A stretch of DNA of 64,000 nucleotides from assembly GCA_963715785.1 (NCBI GenBank), contig OY970276.1, positions 4,925,277 to 4,989,276 of the forward strand, read 5' to 3'. Every line of letters starts with the position of its first letter. Position 1 is the stretch's first letter. The notes beneath the pieces were generated by a model, which saw nothing but the letters and a program-made list of their open reading frames with translations, had not been told where the DNA came from and searched no databases. This document shows, one piece after another, positions 59,401-64,000 of the stretch. This DNA is from LD21 sp963715785 (lineage in GTDB: Bacteria; Bacteroidota; Bacteroidia; Bacteroidales; VadinHA17). A program made the position numbers and the translations under genes.

Positions 59401-62400
59401 GTCGGCGTGCCGCTGATAGTTATCACATTGGCCGCCCATGATGCTGTCACTCCTGCAGGAAGTCCTGCTGCTGCTCCGATACCTGTTGCCAGGGTCGTGG
59501 CATGAGTGATAGGTGTAAGAAGCGTATTGATACAGAGTGTCGGCGTCGAAGATGGCAACCCTGCTGTCATGTTTGCCGTGACAGTGATAGTGCCTGTGGC
59601 ATTGACCGTTCCGCAACCGCCTGTGAGAGGTATGGTATAATTAAATACTCCCGCTACTGTCGGCGTGCCGCTGATAGTTATAACATTGGCCGCCCATGCT
59701 GCTGTCACTCCTGCAGGAAGGCCTGCTGCTGCTCCGATGCCTGTTGCCAGTGTCGTGGCATGAGTGATAGGTGTAAGAAGCGTATTGATACAGAGTGTCG
59801 GCGTCGAGGATGGCAACCCGGCTGTCATGTTGGCCGTGACAGTGATAGTGCCTGTGGCATTTACCGTGCCGCAACCGCCTGTGAGAGGTATGGTATAATT
59901 AAATACTCCCGCTACTGTCGGCGTGCCGCTGATAGTTATAACATTGGCTGCCCATGCTGCTGTCACTCCTGCAGGAAGGCCTGCTGCTGCTCCGATGCCT
60001 GTTGCCAGGGTCGTGGCATGAGTGATAGGTGTAAGAAGCGTATTGATACAGAGTGTCGGCGTCGAGGATGGCAACCCTGCTGTCATGTTGGCCGTGACAG
60101 TGATAGTGCCTGTGGCATTGACCGTTCCGCAACCGCCTGTGAGAGGTATGGTATAATTAAATACTCCCGCTACTGTCGGCGTGCCGCTGATAGTTATCAC
60201 ATTGGCTGCCCATGCTGCTGTCACTCCTGCAGGAAGGCCTGCTGCCACTCCGATGCCTGTTGCCAGGGTCGTGGCATGAGTGATAGGTGTAAGAAGCGTA
60301 TTGATACAGAGTGTCGGTGTCGAAGATGGCAACCCTGCTGTCATGTTTGCCGTGACAGTGATTGTGCCTGTGGCATTGACCGTGCCGCAACCGCCTGTGA
60401 GAGGTATGGTATAATTAAATACTCCCGCTACTGTCGGCGTGCCGCTGATAGTTATCACATTGGCCGCCCATGCTGCTGTCACTCCTGCAGGCAAGCCTGC
60501 TGCCACTCCGATACCTGTTGCCAGGGTCGTGGCATGAGTGATAGGTGTAAGAAGCGTATTGATACAGAGTGTCGGCGTCGAAGATGGCAACCCGGCTGTC
60601 ATGTTGGCCGTGACAGTGATTGTGCCTGTGGCATTGACCGTTCCGCAACCGCCTGTGAGAGGTATGGTATAATTAAATACTCCCGCTACTGTCGGCGTGC
60701 CGCTGATAGTTATCACATTGGCTGCCCATGCTGCTGTCACTCCTGCAGGAAGACCTGCTGCTGCTCCGATGCCTGTTGCCAGGGTCGTGGCGTGAGTGAT
60801 AGGTGTAAGAAGCGTATTGATACAGAGTGTCGGTGTCGAGGATGGCAACCCTGCTGTCATGTTGGCCGTGACAGTGATAGTGCCTGTGGCATTGACTGTG
60901 CCGCAACCGCCTGTGAGAGGTATGGTATAATTAAATACTCCCGCTACTGTCGGCGTGCCGCTGATAGTTATCACATTGGCTGCCCATGCTGCTGTCACTC
61001 CTGCAGGAAGGCCTGCTGCCACTCCGATGCCTGTTGCCAGGGTCGTGGCATGAGTGATAGGTGTAAGAAGCGTATTGATACAGAGTGTCGGCGTCGATGA
61101 TGGCAACCCTGCTGTCATGTTGGCCGTGACAGTGATTGTGCCTGTGGCATTGACCGTGCCGCAACCGCCTGTGAGAGGTATGGTATAATTAAATACTCCC
61201 GCTACTGTCGGCGTGCCGCTGATAGTTATCACATTGGCCGCCCATGCTGCTGTCACTCCTGCAGGAAGGCCTGCTGCTGCTCCGATGCCTGTTGCCAGGG
61301 TCGTGGCGTGAGTGATAGGTGTAAGAAGCGTATTGATACAGAGTGTCGGCGTCGAAGATGGCAACCCTGCTGTCATGTTGGCCGTGACAGTGATAGTGCC
61401 TGTGGCATTGACCGTGCCGCAACCGCCTGTGAGAGGTATGGTGTAATTAAATACTCCCGCTACTGTCGGCGTGCCGCTGATAGTTATAACATTGGCTGCC
61501 CATGCTGCTGTCACTCCTGCAGGAAGGCCTGCTGCCACTCCGATGCCTGTTGCCAGGGTCGTGGCATGAGTGATAGGTGTAAGAAGCGTATTGATACAGA
61601 GTGTCGGCGTCGAGGATGGCAACCCTGCTGTCATGTTGGCCGTGACAGTGATAGTGCCTGTGGCATTGACTGTGCCGCAACCGCCTGTGAGAGGTATGGT
61701 GTAATTAAATACTCCCGCTACTGTCGGCGTGCCGCTGATAGTTATAACATTGGCTGCCCATGCTGCTGTCAGTCCTGCAGGTAAGCCTGCTGCCACTCCG
61801 ATGCCTGTTGCCAGGGTCGTGGCGTGAGTGACAGGTGTAAGAAGCGTATTGATACAGAGTGTCGGCGTCGAAGATGGCAACCCTGCTGTCATGTTGGCCG
61901 TGACAGTGATAGTGCCTGTGGCATTGACCGTGCCGCAACCGCCTGTGAGAGGTATGGTATAATTAAATACTCCCGCTACTGTCGGCGTGCCGCTGATAGT
62001 TATAACATTGGCTGCCCATGCTGCTGTCACTCCTGCAGGAAGACCTGCTGCTGCTCCGATGCCTGTTGCCAGGGTCGTGGCGTGAGTGATAGGTGTAAGA
62101 AGCGTATTGATACAGAGTGTCGGAGTCGAGGATGGCAACCCTGCTGTCATGTTGGCCGTGACAGTGATAGTGCCTGTGGCATTGACCGTTCCGCAACCGC
62201 CTGTGAGAGGTATGGTATAATTAAATACTCCCGCTACTGTCGGCGTGCCGCTGATAGTTATCACATTGGCTGCCCATGCTGCTGTCACTCCTGCAGGAAG
62301 GCCTGCTGCCACTCCGATGCCTGTTGCCAGGGTCGTGGCGTGAGTGATAGGTGTAAGAAGCGTATTGATACAGAGTGTCGGTGTCGAAGATGGCAACCCT

Positions 62401-64000
62401 GCTGTCATGTTGGCCGTGACAGTGATAGTGCCTGTGGCATTGACCGTGCCGCAACCGCCTGTGAGAGGTATGGTATAATTAAATACTCCCGCTACTGTCG
62501 GCGTGCCGCTGATAGTTATCACATTGGCTGCCCATGCTGCTGTCACTCCTGCAGGTAAGCCTGCTGCCACTCCGATACCTGTTGCCAGGGTCGTGGCATG
62601 AGTGATAGGTGTAAGAAGCGTATTGATACAGAGTGTCGGTGTCGAGGATGGCAACCCTGCTGTCATGTTTGCCGTGACAGTGATTGTGCCTGTGGCATTG
62701 ACCGTGCCGCAACCGCCTGTGAGAGGTATGGTGTAATTAAATACTCCTGCTACTGTCGGCGTGCCGCTGATAGTTATCACATTGGCTGCCCATGCTGCTG
62801 TCACTCCTGCAGGAAGTCCTGCTGCTGCTCCGATGCCTGTTGCCAGGGTCGTGGCGTGAGTGATAGGTGTAAGAAGCGTATTGATACAGAGTGTCGGCGT
62901 CGAAGATGGCAACCCTGCTGTCATGTTGGCCGTGACAGTGATTGTGCCTGTGGCATTGACCGTGCCGCAACCGCCTGTGAGAGGTATGGTATAATTAAAT
63001 ACTCCCGCTACTGTCGGCGTGCCGCTGATAGTTATAACATTGGCTGCCCATGCTGCTGTCACTCCTGCAGGAAGACCTGCTGCTGCTCCGATGCCTGTTG
63101 CCAGGGTCGTGGCGTGAGTGATAGGTGTAAGAAGCGTATTGATACAGAGTGTCGGTGTCGAGGATGGCAACCCTGCTGTCATGTTGGCCGTGACAGTGAT
63201 AGTGCCTGTGGCATTGACCGTGCCGCAACCGCCTGTGAGAGGTATGGTGTAATTAAATACTCCTGCTACTGTCGGCGTGCCGCTGATAGTTATCACATTG
63301 GCTGCCCATGCTGCTGTCACTCCTGCAGGAAGTCCTGCTGCTGCTCCGATGCCTGTTGCCAGGGTCGTGGCATGAGTGATAGGTGTAAGAAGCGTATTGA
63401 TACAGAGTGTCGGAGTCGAGGATGGCAACCCTGCTGTCATGTTTGCCGTGACAGTGATAGTGCCTGTGGCATTGACCGTGCCGCAACCGCCTGTGAGAGG
63501 TATGGTGTAATTAAATACTCCCGCTACTGTCGGCGTGCCGCTGATAGTTATCACATTGGCTGCCCATGATGCTGTCACTCCTGCAGGAAGGCCTGCTGCC
63601 ACTCCGATGCCTGTTGCCAGTGTCGTGGCATGAGTGATAGGTGTAAGAAGCGTATTGATACAGAGTGTCGGCGTCGAAGATGGCAACCCTGCTGTCATGT
63701 TGGCCGTGACAGTGATTGTGCCTGTGGCATTGACCGTGCCGCAACCGCCTGTGAGAGGTATGGTGTAATTAAATACTCCCGCTACTGTCGGCGTGCCGCT
63801 GATAGTTATCACATTGGCTGCCCATGCTGCTGTCACTCCTGCAGGAAGGCCTGCTGCCACTCCGATGCCTGTTGCCAGGGTCGTGGCATGAGTGATAGGT
63901 GTAAGAAGCGTATTGATACAGAGTGTCGGTGTCGAAGATGGCAACCCTGCTGTCATGTTTGCCGTGACAGTGATTGTGCCTGTGGCATTGACCGTGCCGC
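44499..64000 (-). CDS. Giant SprB-like repeat adhesin with T9SS type B sorting domain, N terminus outside window
   Basis: At least 6,499 codons, open at the right edge; the apparent methionine start at 63956 is inside a repeat. Order from N to C: 25 complete 86-residue Ig-like units (He_PIG-like, with GLPAGVTAAWAANVITISGT); a diverged unit; a PKD-like module (IWTIPGVGG); one SprB repeat. Then 4 diverged SprB repeats, 15 near-identical 78-residue SprB repeats (NVACFGGATGTATAIPAGG), 6 diverged, 10 near-identical, 11 of another 78-residue type (ACNGGTATVTITAAGG), 5 diverged, and the type B C-terminal domain (TPNGDGFNDTWKI, VYIFTRWGKLVF, PWDGRFKG, PTDSYHYIL). SprB of Flavobacterium johnsoniae is a comparable T9SS-exported gliding adhesin. 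Surface adhesion is likely; gliding cannot be claimed from this window. Confidence 0.93.
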   Translation of the reverse strand, partial: GTVNATGTITVTANMTAGLPSSTPTLCINTLLTPITHATTLATGIGVAAGLPAGVTAAWAANVITISGTPTVAGVFNYTIPLTGGCGTVNATGTITVTANMTAGLPSSTPTLCINTLLTPITHATTLATGIGVAAGLPAGVTASWAANVITISGTPTVAGVFNYTIPLTGGCGTVNATGTITVTANMTAGLPSSTPTLCINTLLTPITHATTLATGIGAAAGLPAGVTAAWAANVITISGTPTVAGVFNYTIPLTGGCGTVNATGTITVTANMTAGLPSSTPTLCINTLLTPITHATTLATGIGAAAGLPAGVTAAWAANVITISGTPTVAGVFNYTIPLTGGCGTVNATGTITVTANMTAGLPSSTPTLCINTLLTPITHATTLATGIGAAAGLPAGVTAAWAANVITISGTPTVAGVFNYTIPLTGGCGTVNATGTITVTANMTAGLPSSTPTLCINTLLTPITHATTLATGIGVAAGLPAGVTAAWAANVITISGTPTVAGVFNYTIPLTGGCGTVNATGTITVTANMTAGLPSSTPTLCINTLLTPITHATTLATGIGVAAGLPAGVTAAWAANVITISGTPTVAGVFNYTIPLTGGCGTVNATGTITVTANMTAGLPSSTPTLCINTLLTPITHATTLATGIGAAAGLPAGVTAAWAANVITISGTPTVAGVFNYTIPLTGGCGTVNATGTITVTANMTAGLPSSTPTLCINTLLTPVTHATTLATGIGVAAGLPAGLTAAWAANVITISGTPTVAGVFNYTIPLTGGCGTVNATGTITVTANMTAGLPSSTPTLCINTLLTPITHATTLATGIGVAAGLPAGVTAAWAANVITISGTPTVAGVFNYTIPLTGGCGTVNATGTITVTANMTAGLPSSTPTLCINTLLTPITHATTLATGIGAAAGLPAGVTAAWAANVITISGTPTVAGVFNYTIPLTGGCGTVNATGTITVTANMTAGLPSSTPTLCINTLLTPITHATTLATGIGVAAGLPAGVTAAWAANVITISGTPTVAGVFNYTIPLTGGCGTVNATGTITVTANMTAGLPSSTPTLCINTLLTPITHATTLATGIGAAAGLPAGVTAAWAANVITISGTPTVAGVFNYTIPLTGGCGTVNATGTITVTANMTAGLPSSTPTLCINTLLTPITHATTLATGIGVAAGLPAGVTAAWAANVITISGTPTVAGVFNYTIPLTGGCGTVNATGTITVTANMTAGLPSSTPTLCINTLLTPITHATTLATGIGVAAGLPAGVTAAWAANVITISGTPTVAGVFNYTIPLTGGCGTVNATGTITVTANMTAGLPSSTPTLCINTLLTPITHATTLATGIGAAAGLPAGVTAAWAANVITISGTPTVAGVFNYTIPLTGGCGTVNATGTITVTANMTAGLPSSTPTLCINTLLTPITHATTLATGIGAAAGLPAGVTAAWAANVITISGTPTVAGVFNYTIPLTGGCGTVNATGTITVTANMTAGLPSSTPTLCINTLLTPITHATTLATGIGAAAGLPAGVTASWAANVITISGTPTVAGVFNYTIPLTGGCGTVNATGTITVTANMTAGLPSSTPTLCINTLLTPVTHATTLATGIGVAAGLPAGVTASWAANVITISGTPTVAGVFNYTIPLTGGCGTVNATGTITVTANMTAGLPSSTPTLCINTLLTPITHATTLATGIGAAAGLPAGVTAAWAANVITISGTPTVAGVFNYTIPLTGGCGTVNATGTITVTANMTAGLPSSTPTLCINTLLTPITHATTLATGIGAAAGLPAGVTAAWAANVITISGTPTVAGVFNYTIPLTGGCGTVNATGTITVTANMTAGLPSSTPTLCINTLLTPITHATTLATGIGVAAGLPAGVTAAWAANVITISGTPTVAGVFNYTIPLTGGCGTVNATGTITVTANMTAGLPSSTPTLCINTLLTPITHATTLATGIGVAAGLPAGVTAAWAANVITISGTPTVAGVFNYTIPLTGGCGTVNATGTITVTANMTAGLPSSTPTLCINTLLTPITHATTLATGIGAAAGLPAGVTAAWAANVITISGTPTVAGVFNYTIPLTGGCGTVNATGTITVTANMTAGLPSSTPTLCINTLLTPITHATTLATGIGAAAGLPAGVTAAWAANVITISGTPTVAGVFNYTIPLTGGCGTVNATGTITVTANNTIIRTSPIGTDAQTVCTNNAITNITYSTTGATGATVTNLPVGVTGVWAGNIVTISGTPTVSVGTVTYTVTLTGGCGLITTTGTITVNLSLVPTFTSQPGSTACINTDVIYATQPGQTNYIWTIPGVGGTDYSITSGGTVNDNSVTLKWLTAGSKSVGIDYTTSGGCTSVAASFSTPTLVNSALLVNTSHVNVTCFGGATGSATAIASGGAGPYTYSWNTLPIQTTVTATGLLAGPYTVTVTDANLCTGIANVTISQPVAALTGTITGQTNVLCFGNATGSVTVSGAGGTAPYQYNFDGGGYQVSGTFSSLIAGLHSVSVRDANFCTTIIPVTITQPAAALSGSILGQTNILCFGASTGSVTVEGSGGTTPYQYNIDGGLYQPSGIFNSLLAGNHTVTIQDANSCTINVPITLTQPVSALNGSIVSQTNVSCFGGSTGNVTVAGSGGTAPYEYSIDAGTYQVLGTFNALGAGIHTVSIRDNHLCLYNIIVNITQPASALAGTIVSQTNVACFGASTGNVTLAGSGGTAPYQYNIDGGLFQGSGIFNGLTAGIHSAIVRDVNLCTFNLLVTITQPAAALTVTTSHVNVACFGGATGTATAIPAGGTGPYTYSWNTVPVQTTITATGLIAGTYTVTVTDANLCTATANAVVTQPAAALTVTTSHVNVACFGGATGTATAIPAGGTGPYTYSWNTVPVQTTITATGLIAGTYTVTVTDANLCTATANAVVTQPAAALTVTTSHVNVACFGGATGTATAIPAGGTGPYTYSWNTVPVQTTITATGLIAGTYTVTVTDANLCTATANAVVTQPAAALTVTTSHVNVACFGGATGTATAIPAGGTGPYTYSWNTVPVQTTITATGLIAGTYTVTVTDANLCTAIANAVVTQPAAALTVTTSHVNVACFGGATGTATAIPAGGTGPYTYSWNTIPVQTTITATGLIAGTYTVTVTDANLCTSTANAVVTQPAAALTVTTSHVNVACFGGATGTATAIPAGGTGPYTYSWNTVPVQTTITATGLIAGTYTVTVTDANLCTATANAVVTQPAAALTVTTSHVNVACFGGATGTATAIPAGGTGPYTYSWNTVPVQTTITATGLIAGTYTVTVTDANLCTATANAVVTQPAAALTVTTSHVNVACFGGATGTATAIPAGGTGPYTYSWNTVPVQTTITATGLIAGTYTVTVTDANLCTATANAVVTQPAAALTVTTSHVNVACFGGATGTATAIPAGGTGPYTYSWNTIPVQTTITATGLIAGTYTVTVTDANLCTATANAVVTQPAAALTVTTSHVNVACFGGATGTATAIPAGGTGPYTYSWNTVPVQTTITATGLIAGTYTVTVTDANLCTATANAVVTQPAAALTVTTSHINVACFGGATGTATAIPAGGTGPYTYSWNTIPVQTTITATGLIAGTYTVTVTDANLCTATANAVVTQPAAALTVTTSHVNVACFGGATGTATAIPAGGTGPYTYSWNTIPVQTTITATGLIAGTYTVTVTDANLCTATANAVVTQPAAALTVTTSHVNVACFGGATGTATAIPAGGTGPYTYSWNTVPVQTTITATGLIAGTYTVTVTDANLCTATANAVVTQPAAALTVTTSHVNVACFGGATGTATAIPAGGTGPYTYSWNTVPVQTTITATGLIAGTYTVTVTDANLCTATANAVVTQPAAALTVTTSHVNVACFGGATGTATAIPAGGTGPYTYSWNTVPVQTTITATGLIAGTYTVTVTDANLCTATANAVVTQPAALDAIVTSQTNVGCFGDASGSVTVAASGGVAPYLYRLGAGPYQPSGTFGSLIAGTVNITVQDANLCTFSLNVTITEPALLTGFISAQTNVLCFGDASGNVTISGSGGTVPYQYRINAGGYQPSGNFTGLVAGSYIITIRDANLCSTTVPVTISQPGSALSGFIGLQTNVSCFGGSDGSVAITGSGGTSPYQFNIDGGTFQAFGTFSGLSAGIHSSIVRDANNCTFNINVIITEPTPLLGTVISQTDVLCFGDASGSITLSASGGTSPYQYSLDGGAYQASGTFNVLAAGPHAITVRDSKLCTTTINFTISQPGSAVTGSISAQTNVMCFGGATGSVTVSGSGGIAPYQYSLNSGSYQATGLFTGLTAGPYVVTVRDANLCTSNVNVTITQPIAALTGSITSQTNVLCFGALTGSVTVLGSGGTSPYDYSIDGGSYQVSGTFTGLNSGSHSVSIRDANLCMHVVPVTITQPAAALTVTTSHVNVACFGGATGTATAIPAGGTGPYTYSWNTIPVQTTITATGLIAGTYTVTVTDANLCTATANAVVTQPAAALTVTTSHINVACFGGATGTATAIPAGGTGPYTYSWNTIPVQTTITATGLIAGTYTVTVTDANLCTATANAVVTQPAAALTVTTSHVNVACFGGATGTATAIPAGGTGPYTYSWNTIPVQTTITATGLIAGTYTVTVTDANLCTATANAVVTQPAAALTVTTSHVNVACFGGATGTATAIPAGGTGPYTYSWNTVPVQTTITATGLIAGTYTVTVTDANLCTATANAVVTQPAAALTVTTSHVNVACFGGATGTATAIPAGGTGPYTYSWNTVPVQTTITATGLIAGTYTVTVTDANLCTATANAVVTQPAAALTVTTSHVNVACFGGATGTATAIPAGGTGPYTYSWNTVPVQTTITATGLIAGTYTVTVTDANLCTATANAVVTQPAAALTVTTSHVNVACFGGATGTATAIPAGGTGPYTYSWNTIPVQTTITATGLIAGTYTVTVTDANLCTATANAVVTQPAAALTVTTSHINVACFGGATGTATAIPAGGTGPYTYSWNTIPVQTTITATGLIAGTYTVTVTDANLCTATANAVVTQPAAALTVTTSHVNVACFGGATGTATAIPAGGTGPYTYSWNTVPVQTTITATGLIAGTYTVTVTDANLCTATANAVVTQPAAALTVTTSHVNVACFGGATGTATAIPAGGTGPYTYSWNTIPVQTTITATGLIAGTYTVTVTDANLCTATANATITEPALLTASASVTTAIACNGGTATVTITAAGGTAPLSYTFDGVTNGTGIFAAIPAGAAYAWSVTDAGSCGPVTGTLDVTEPALLTASASVTTAIACNGGTATVTITAAGGTAPLSYTFDGVTNGTGIFAAIPAGAAYAWSVTDAGSCGPVTGTLDVTEPALLTASASVTTAIACNGGTATVTITAAGGTAPLSYTFDGVTNGTGIFAAIPAGAAYAWSVTDAGSCGPVTGTLDVTEPALLTASASVTTAIACNGGTATVTITAAGGTAPLSYTFDGVTNGTGIFAAIPAGAAYTWSVTDAGSCGPVTGTLDVTEPAFLTASASVTTAIACNGGTATVTITAAGGTAPLSYTFDGVTNGTGIFAAIPAGAAYAWSVTDAGSCGPVTGTLDVTEPALLTASASVTTAIACNGSTATVTITAAGGTAPLSYTFDGVTNGTGIFSAIPAGAAYAWSVTDAGSCGPVTGTLDVTEPAFLTASASVTTAIACNGGTATVTITAAGGTAPLSYTFDGVTNGTGIFAAIPAGAAYAWSVTDAGSCGPVTGTLDVTEPALLTASASVTTAIACNGGTATVTITAAGGTAPLSYTFDGVTNGTGIFSAIPAGAAYAWSVTDAGSCGPVTGALDVTEPALLTASASVTTAIACNGGTATVTITAAGGTAPLSYTFDGVTNGTGIFAAIPAGAAYAWSVTDAGSCGPVTGALDVTEPALLTASASVTTAIACNGGTATVTITAAGGTAPLSYTFDGVTNGTGIFAAIPAGAAYAWSVTDAGSCGPVTGTLDVTEPALLTASASVTTAIACNGGTATVTITAAGGTAPLSYTFDGVTNGTGIFAAIPAGAAYAWSVTDAGSCGPVTGTLDVTEPPALSGVITSQTDVTAPGGNDGSVTVSGLGGTAPYLYKLGAGAYQNSGTFGTLSAGSYIVTVQDNNLCTFDVNVTITQPSFTLSGSISSQTNVACFGTSTGSVTVAGSGGLAPYEFSLDGGTYQASGTFGSLAAGVYTVTIRDAVMNTFNVTVTITQPATALSGLRTSQTDLLCFGSSTGSVTVAGSGGTLPYQYKLGTGSYQVSGTFANLAAGSYVVTVQDANLCTFDVAVTITQPLAALEGSILAQTNAACNASANGSVAIAGSGGIAPYNYSLNGGAFQSSGLFNGLAAGTYIVSVQDANLCISNVNVTITEPEALSIASTKVDASCPGVADASITLAVTGGTQPYSVIWSDGVITMNRQDIANGTYSVVVTDKNGCGTSLDVEISTVGSEMCLEIPDIITPNGDGFNDTWKIKNIDLFPDAEVYIFTRWGKLVFQSKNLSANPWDGRFKGELLPTDSYHYILHLNDGSKPRTGVISIIR
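45939..48512 (-). repeat. Array of 11 x 234-bp coding repeats (ACNGG type)
   Basis: Eleven units of exactly 78 codons, 2,574 bp. Amino-acid changes are confined to a few sites (A/S in GIF(A/S)AIPAG, A/T in AY(A/T)W, L/F in EPA(L/F)L, T/A in VTG(T/A)L, G/S in CNG(G/S)T). Silent sites vary in a mosaic way. Confidence 0.95.
48513..50849 (-). repeat. Array of 10 x 234-bp SprB coding repeats
   Basis: Ten 78-codon units of the NVACFGGATGTATA type; the last unit lacks one codon where it switches to TITEPALL. The same unit makes up the 15-copy array at 52266-55772. Confidence 0.95.
52266..55772 (-). repeat. Array of 15 x 234-bp SprB coding repeats
   Basis: Fifteen 78-codon units (3,507 bp, the last missing one alanine codon), separated from the 10-copy array by six diverged SprB repeats at 50850-52265. 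Protein variation is limited to V/I in N(V/I)PVQ and SH(V/I)N and to A/S/I in the CTATANA segment. Confidence 0.95.
57507..64000 (-). repeat. Array of at least 25 x 258-bp Ig-like coding repeats, continuing past the right edge
   Basis: Twenty-five complete 86-codon units (6,450 bp) plus 44 bp of another. The only recurrent amino-acid differences are V/A (GIG(V/A)AAG), A/S (TA(A/S)WAAN), I/V (TP(I/V)THA) and one L for V (AG(V/L)TA). The true copy number is unknown because the array is cut. Confidence 0.95.

Noticed and set aside
57696..63569. Cysteine-rich plus-strand open frames of 65-532 codons
   Set aside because: They repeat every 258 bp exactly antisense to the Ig-like units of the giant adhesin and have no independent start signals or homology; the minus-strand frame is clearly the coding one.
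45939..64000. CRISPR array
   Set aside because: The repeats are 234 and 258 bp, contiguous and protein-coding, with no short repeat-spacer structure and no cas genes.

Overview
The window is a chromosomal segment of an AT-rich Bacteroidota bacterium, probably Bacteroidales-like. The case rests on four kinds of evidence: proteins with type IX secretion (T9SS) C-terminal sorting domains of both type A and type B; PorP/SprF-family proteins paired with giant SprB-like adhesins; lipoproteins with FISUMP, DUF4249 and START-like domains; and promoters of the Bacteroidetes form TTTG-N19-TAnnTTTG.

Layout. 1-1955 (minus): four overlapping genes of a dTDP-3-acetamido-3,6-dideoxyhexose operon (two FdtA/QdtA-like isomerases, an acetyltransferase, an aminotransferase cut by the left edge). 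2420-5200 (minus): a seven-repeat lipoprotein ending in a FISUMP domain. 5873-10033 (plus): a secreted PL9-like polysaccharide lyase with SwmB repeats, a discoidin-like domain and a T9SS type A domain. 10258-11262 (plus): a YdcF/SanA-like membrane protein with an inserted carbohydrate-binding-like domain. 11301-18806 (minus): a T9SS surface module of type B adhesin, PorP/SprF protein and OmpA-family protein. 19676-22151 (plus): FISUMP and DUF4249 lipoproteins. 22235-22308 (minus): tRNA with anticodon CAU, next to a damaged partial copy of itself. 22551-35796: housekeeping and regulatory genes (START-like, LptF/G permease, ribBA, fmt, a glucosaminidase-LysM lipoprotein, cdd, an RprXY-like two-component system with a divergent secreted protein, an RluA-type pseudouridine synthase, panB, dnaK). 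36063-40185 (plus): MORN protein, secreted S8 protease, xseA and xseB. 40363-43322: thioredoxin, CCA-adding enzyme, EEP phosphatase. 43472-64000 (minus): a second PorP/SprF gene behind a giant SprB-like adhesin of at least 6,499 residues that runs off the right edge.

Two points govern how this window should be read. First, nearly every gene from about 22.6 to 34.4 kb carries one or more frameshifts, although these are core genes with full-length flanking homology. Outside that block there are none, so local indel errors in the assembly are the likeliest cause. I annotate those genes over their whole reconstructed span. Second, 19.5 kb of the window is one repetitive gene. Its near-identical 234-bp and 258-bp arrays are separated by diverged repeats, and their silent variants are shuffled between copies, which suggests ongoing recombination.

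The most unusual regulatory signal is a set of four TTAACT direct repeats at 11/10/11-bp spacing between the sensor kinase gene and the divergent secreted-protein gene. This is the geometry expected for an OmpR/PhoB-type regulator such as the one encoded next door. I see no CRISPR array, transposase, phage gene or obvious defence system.
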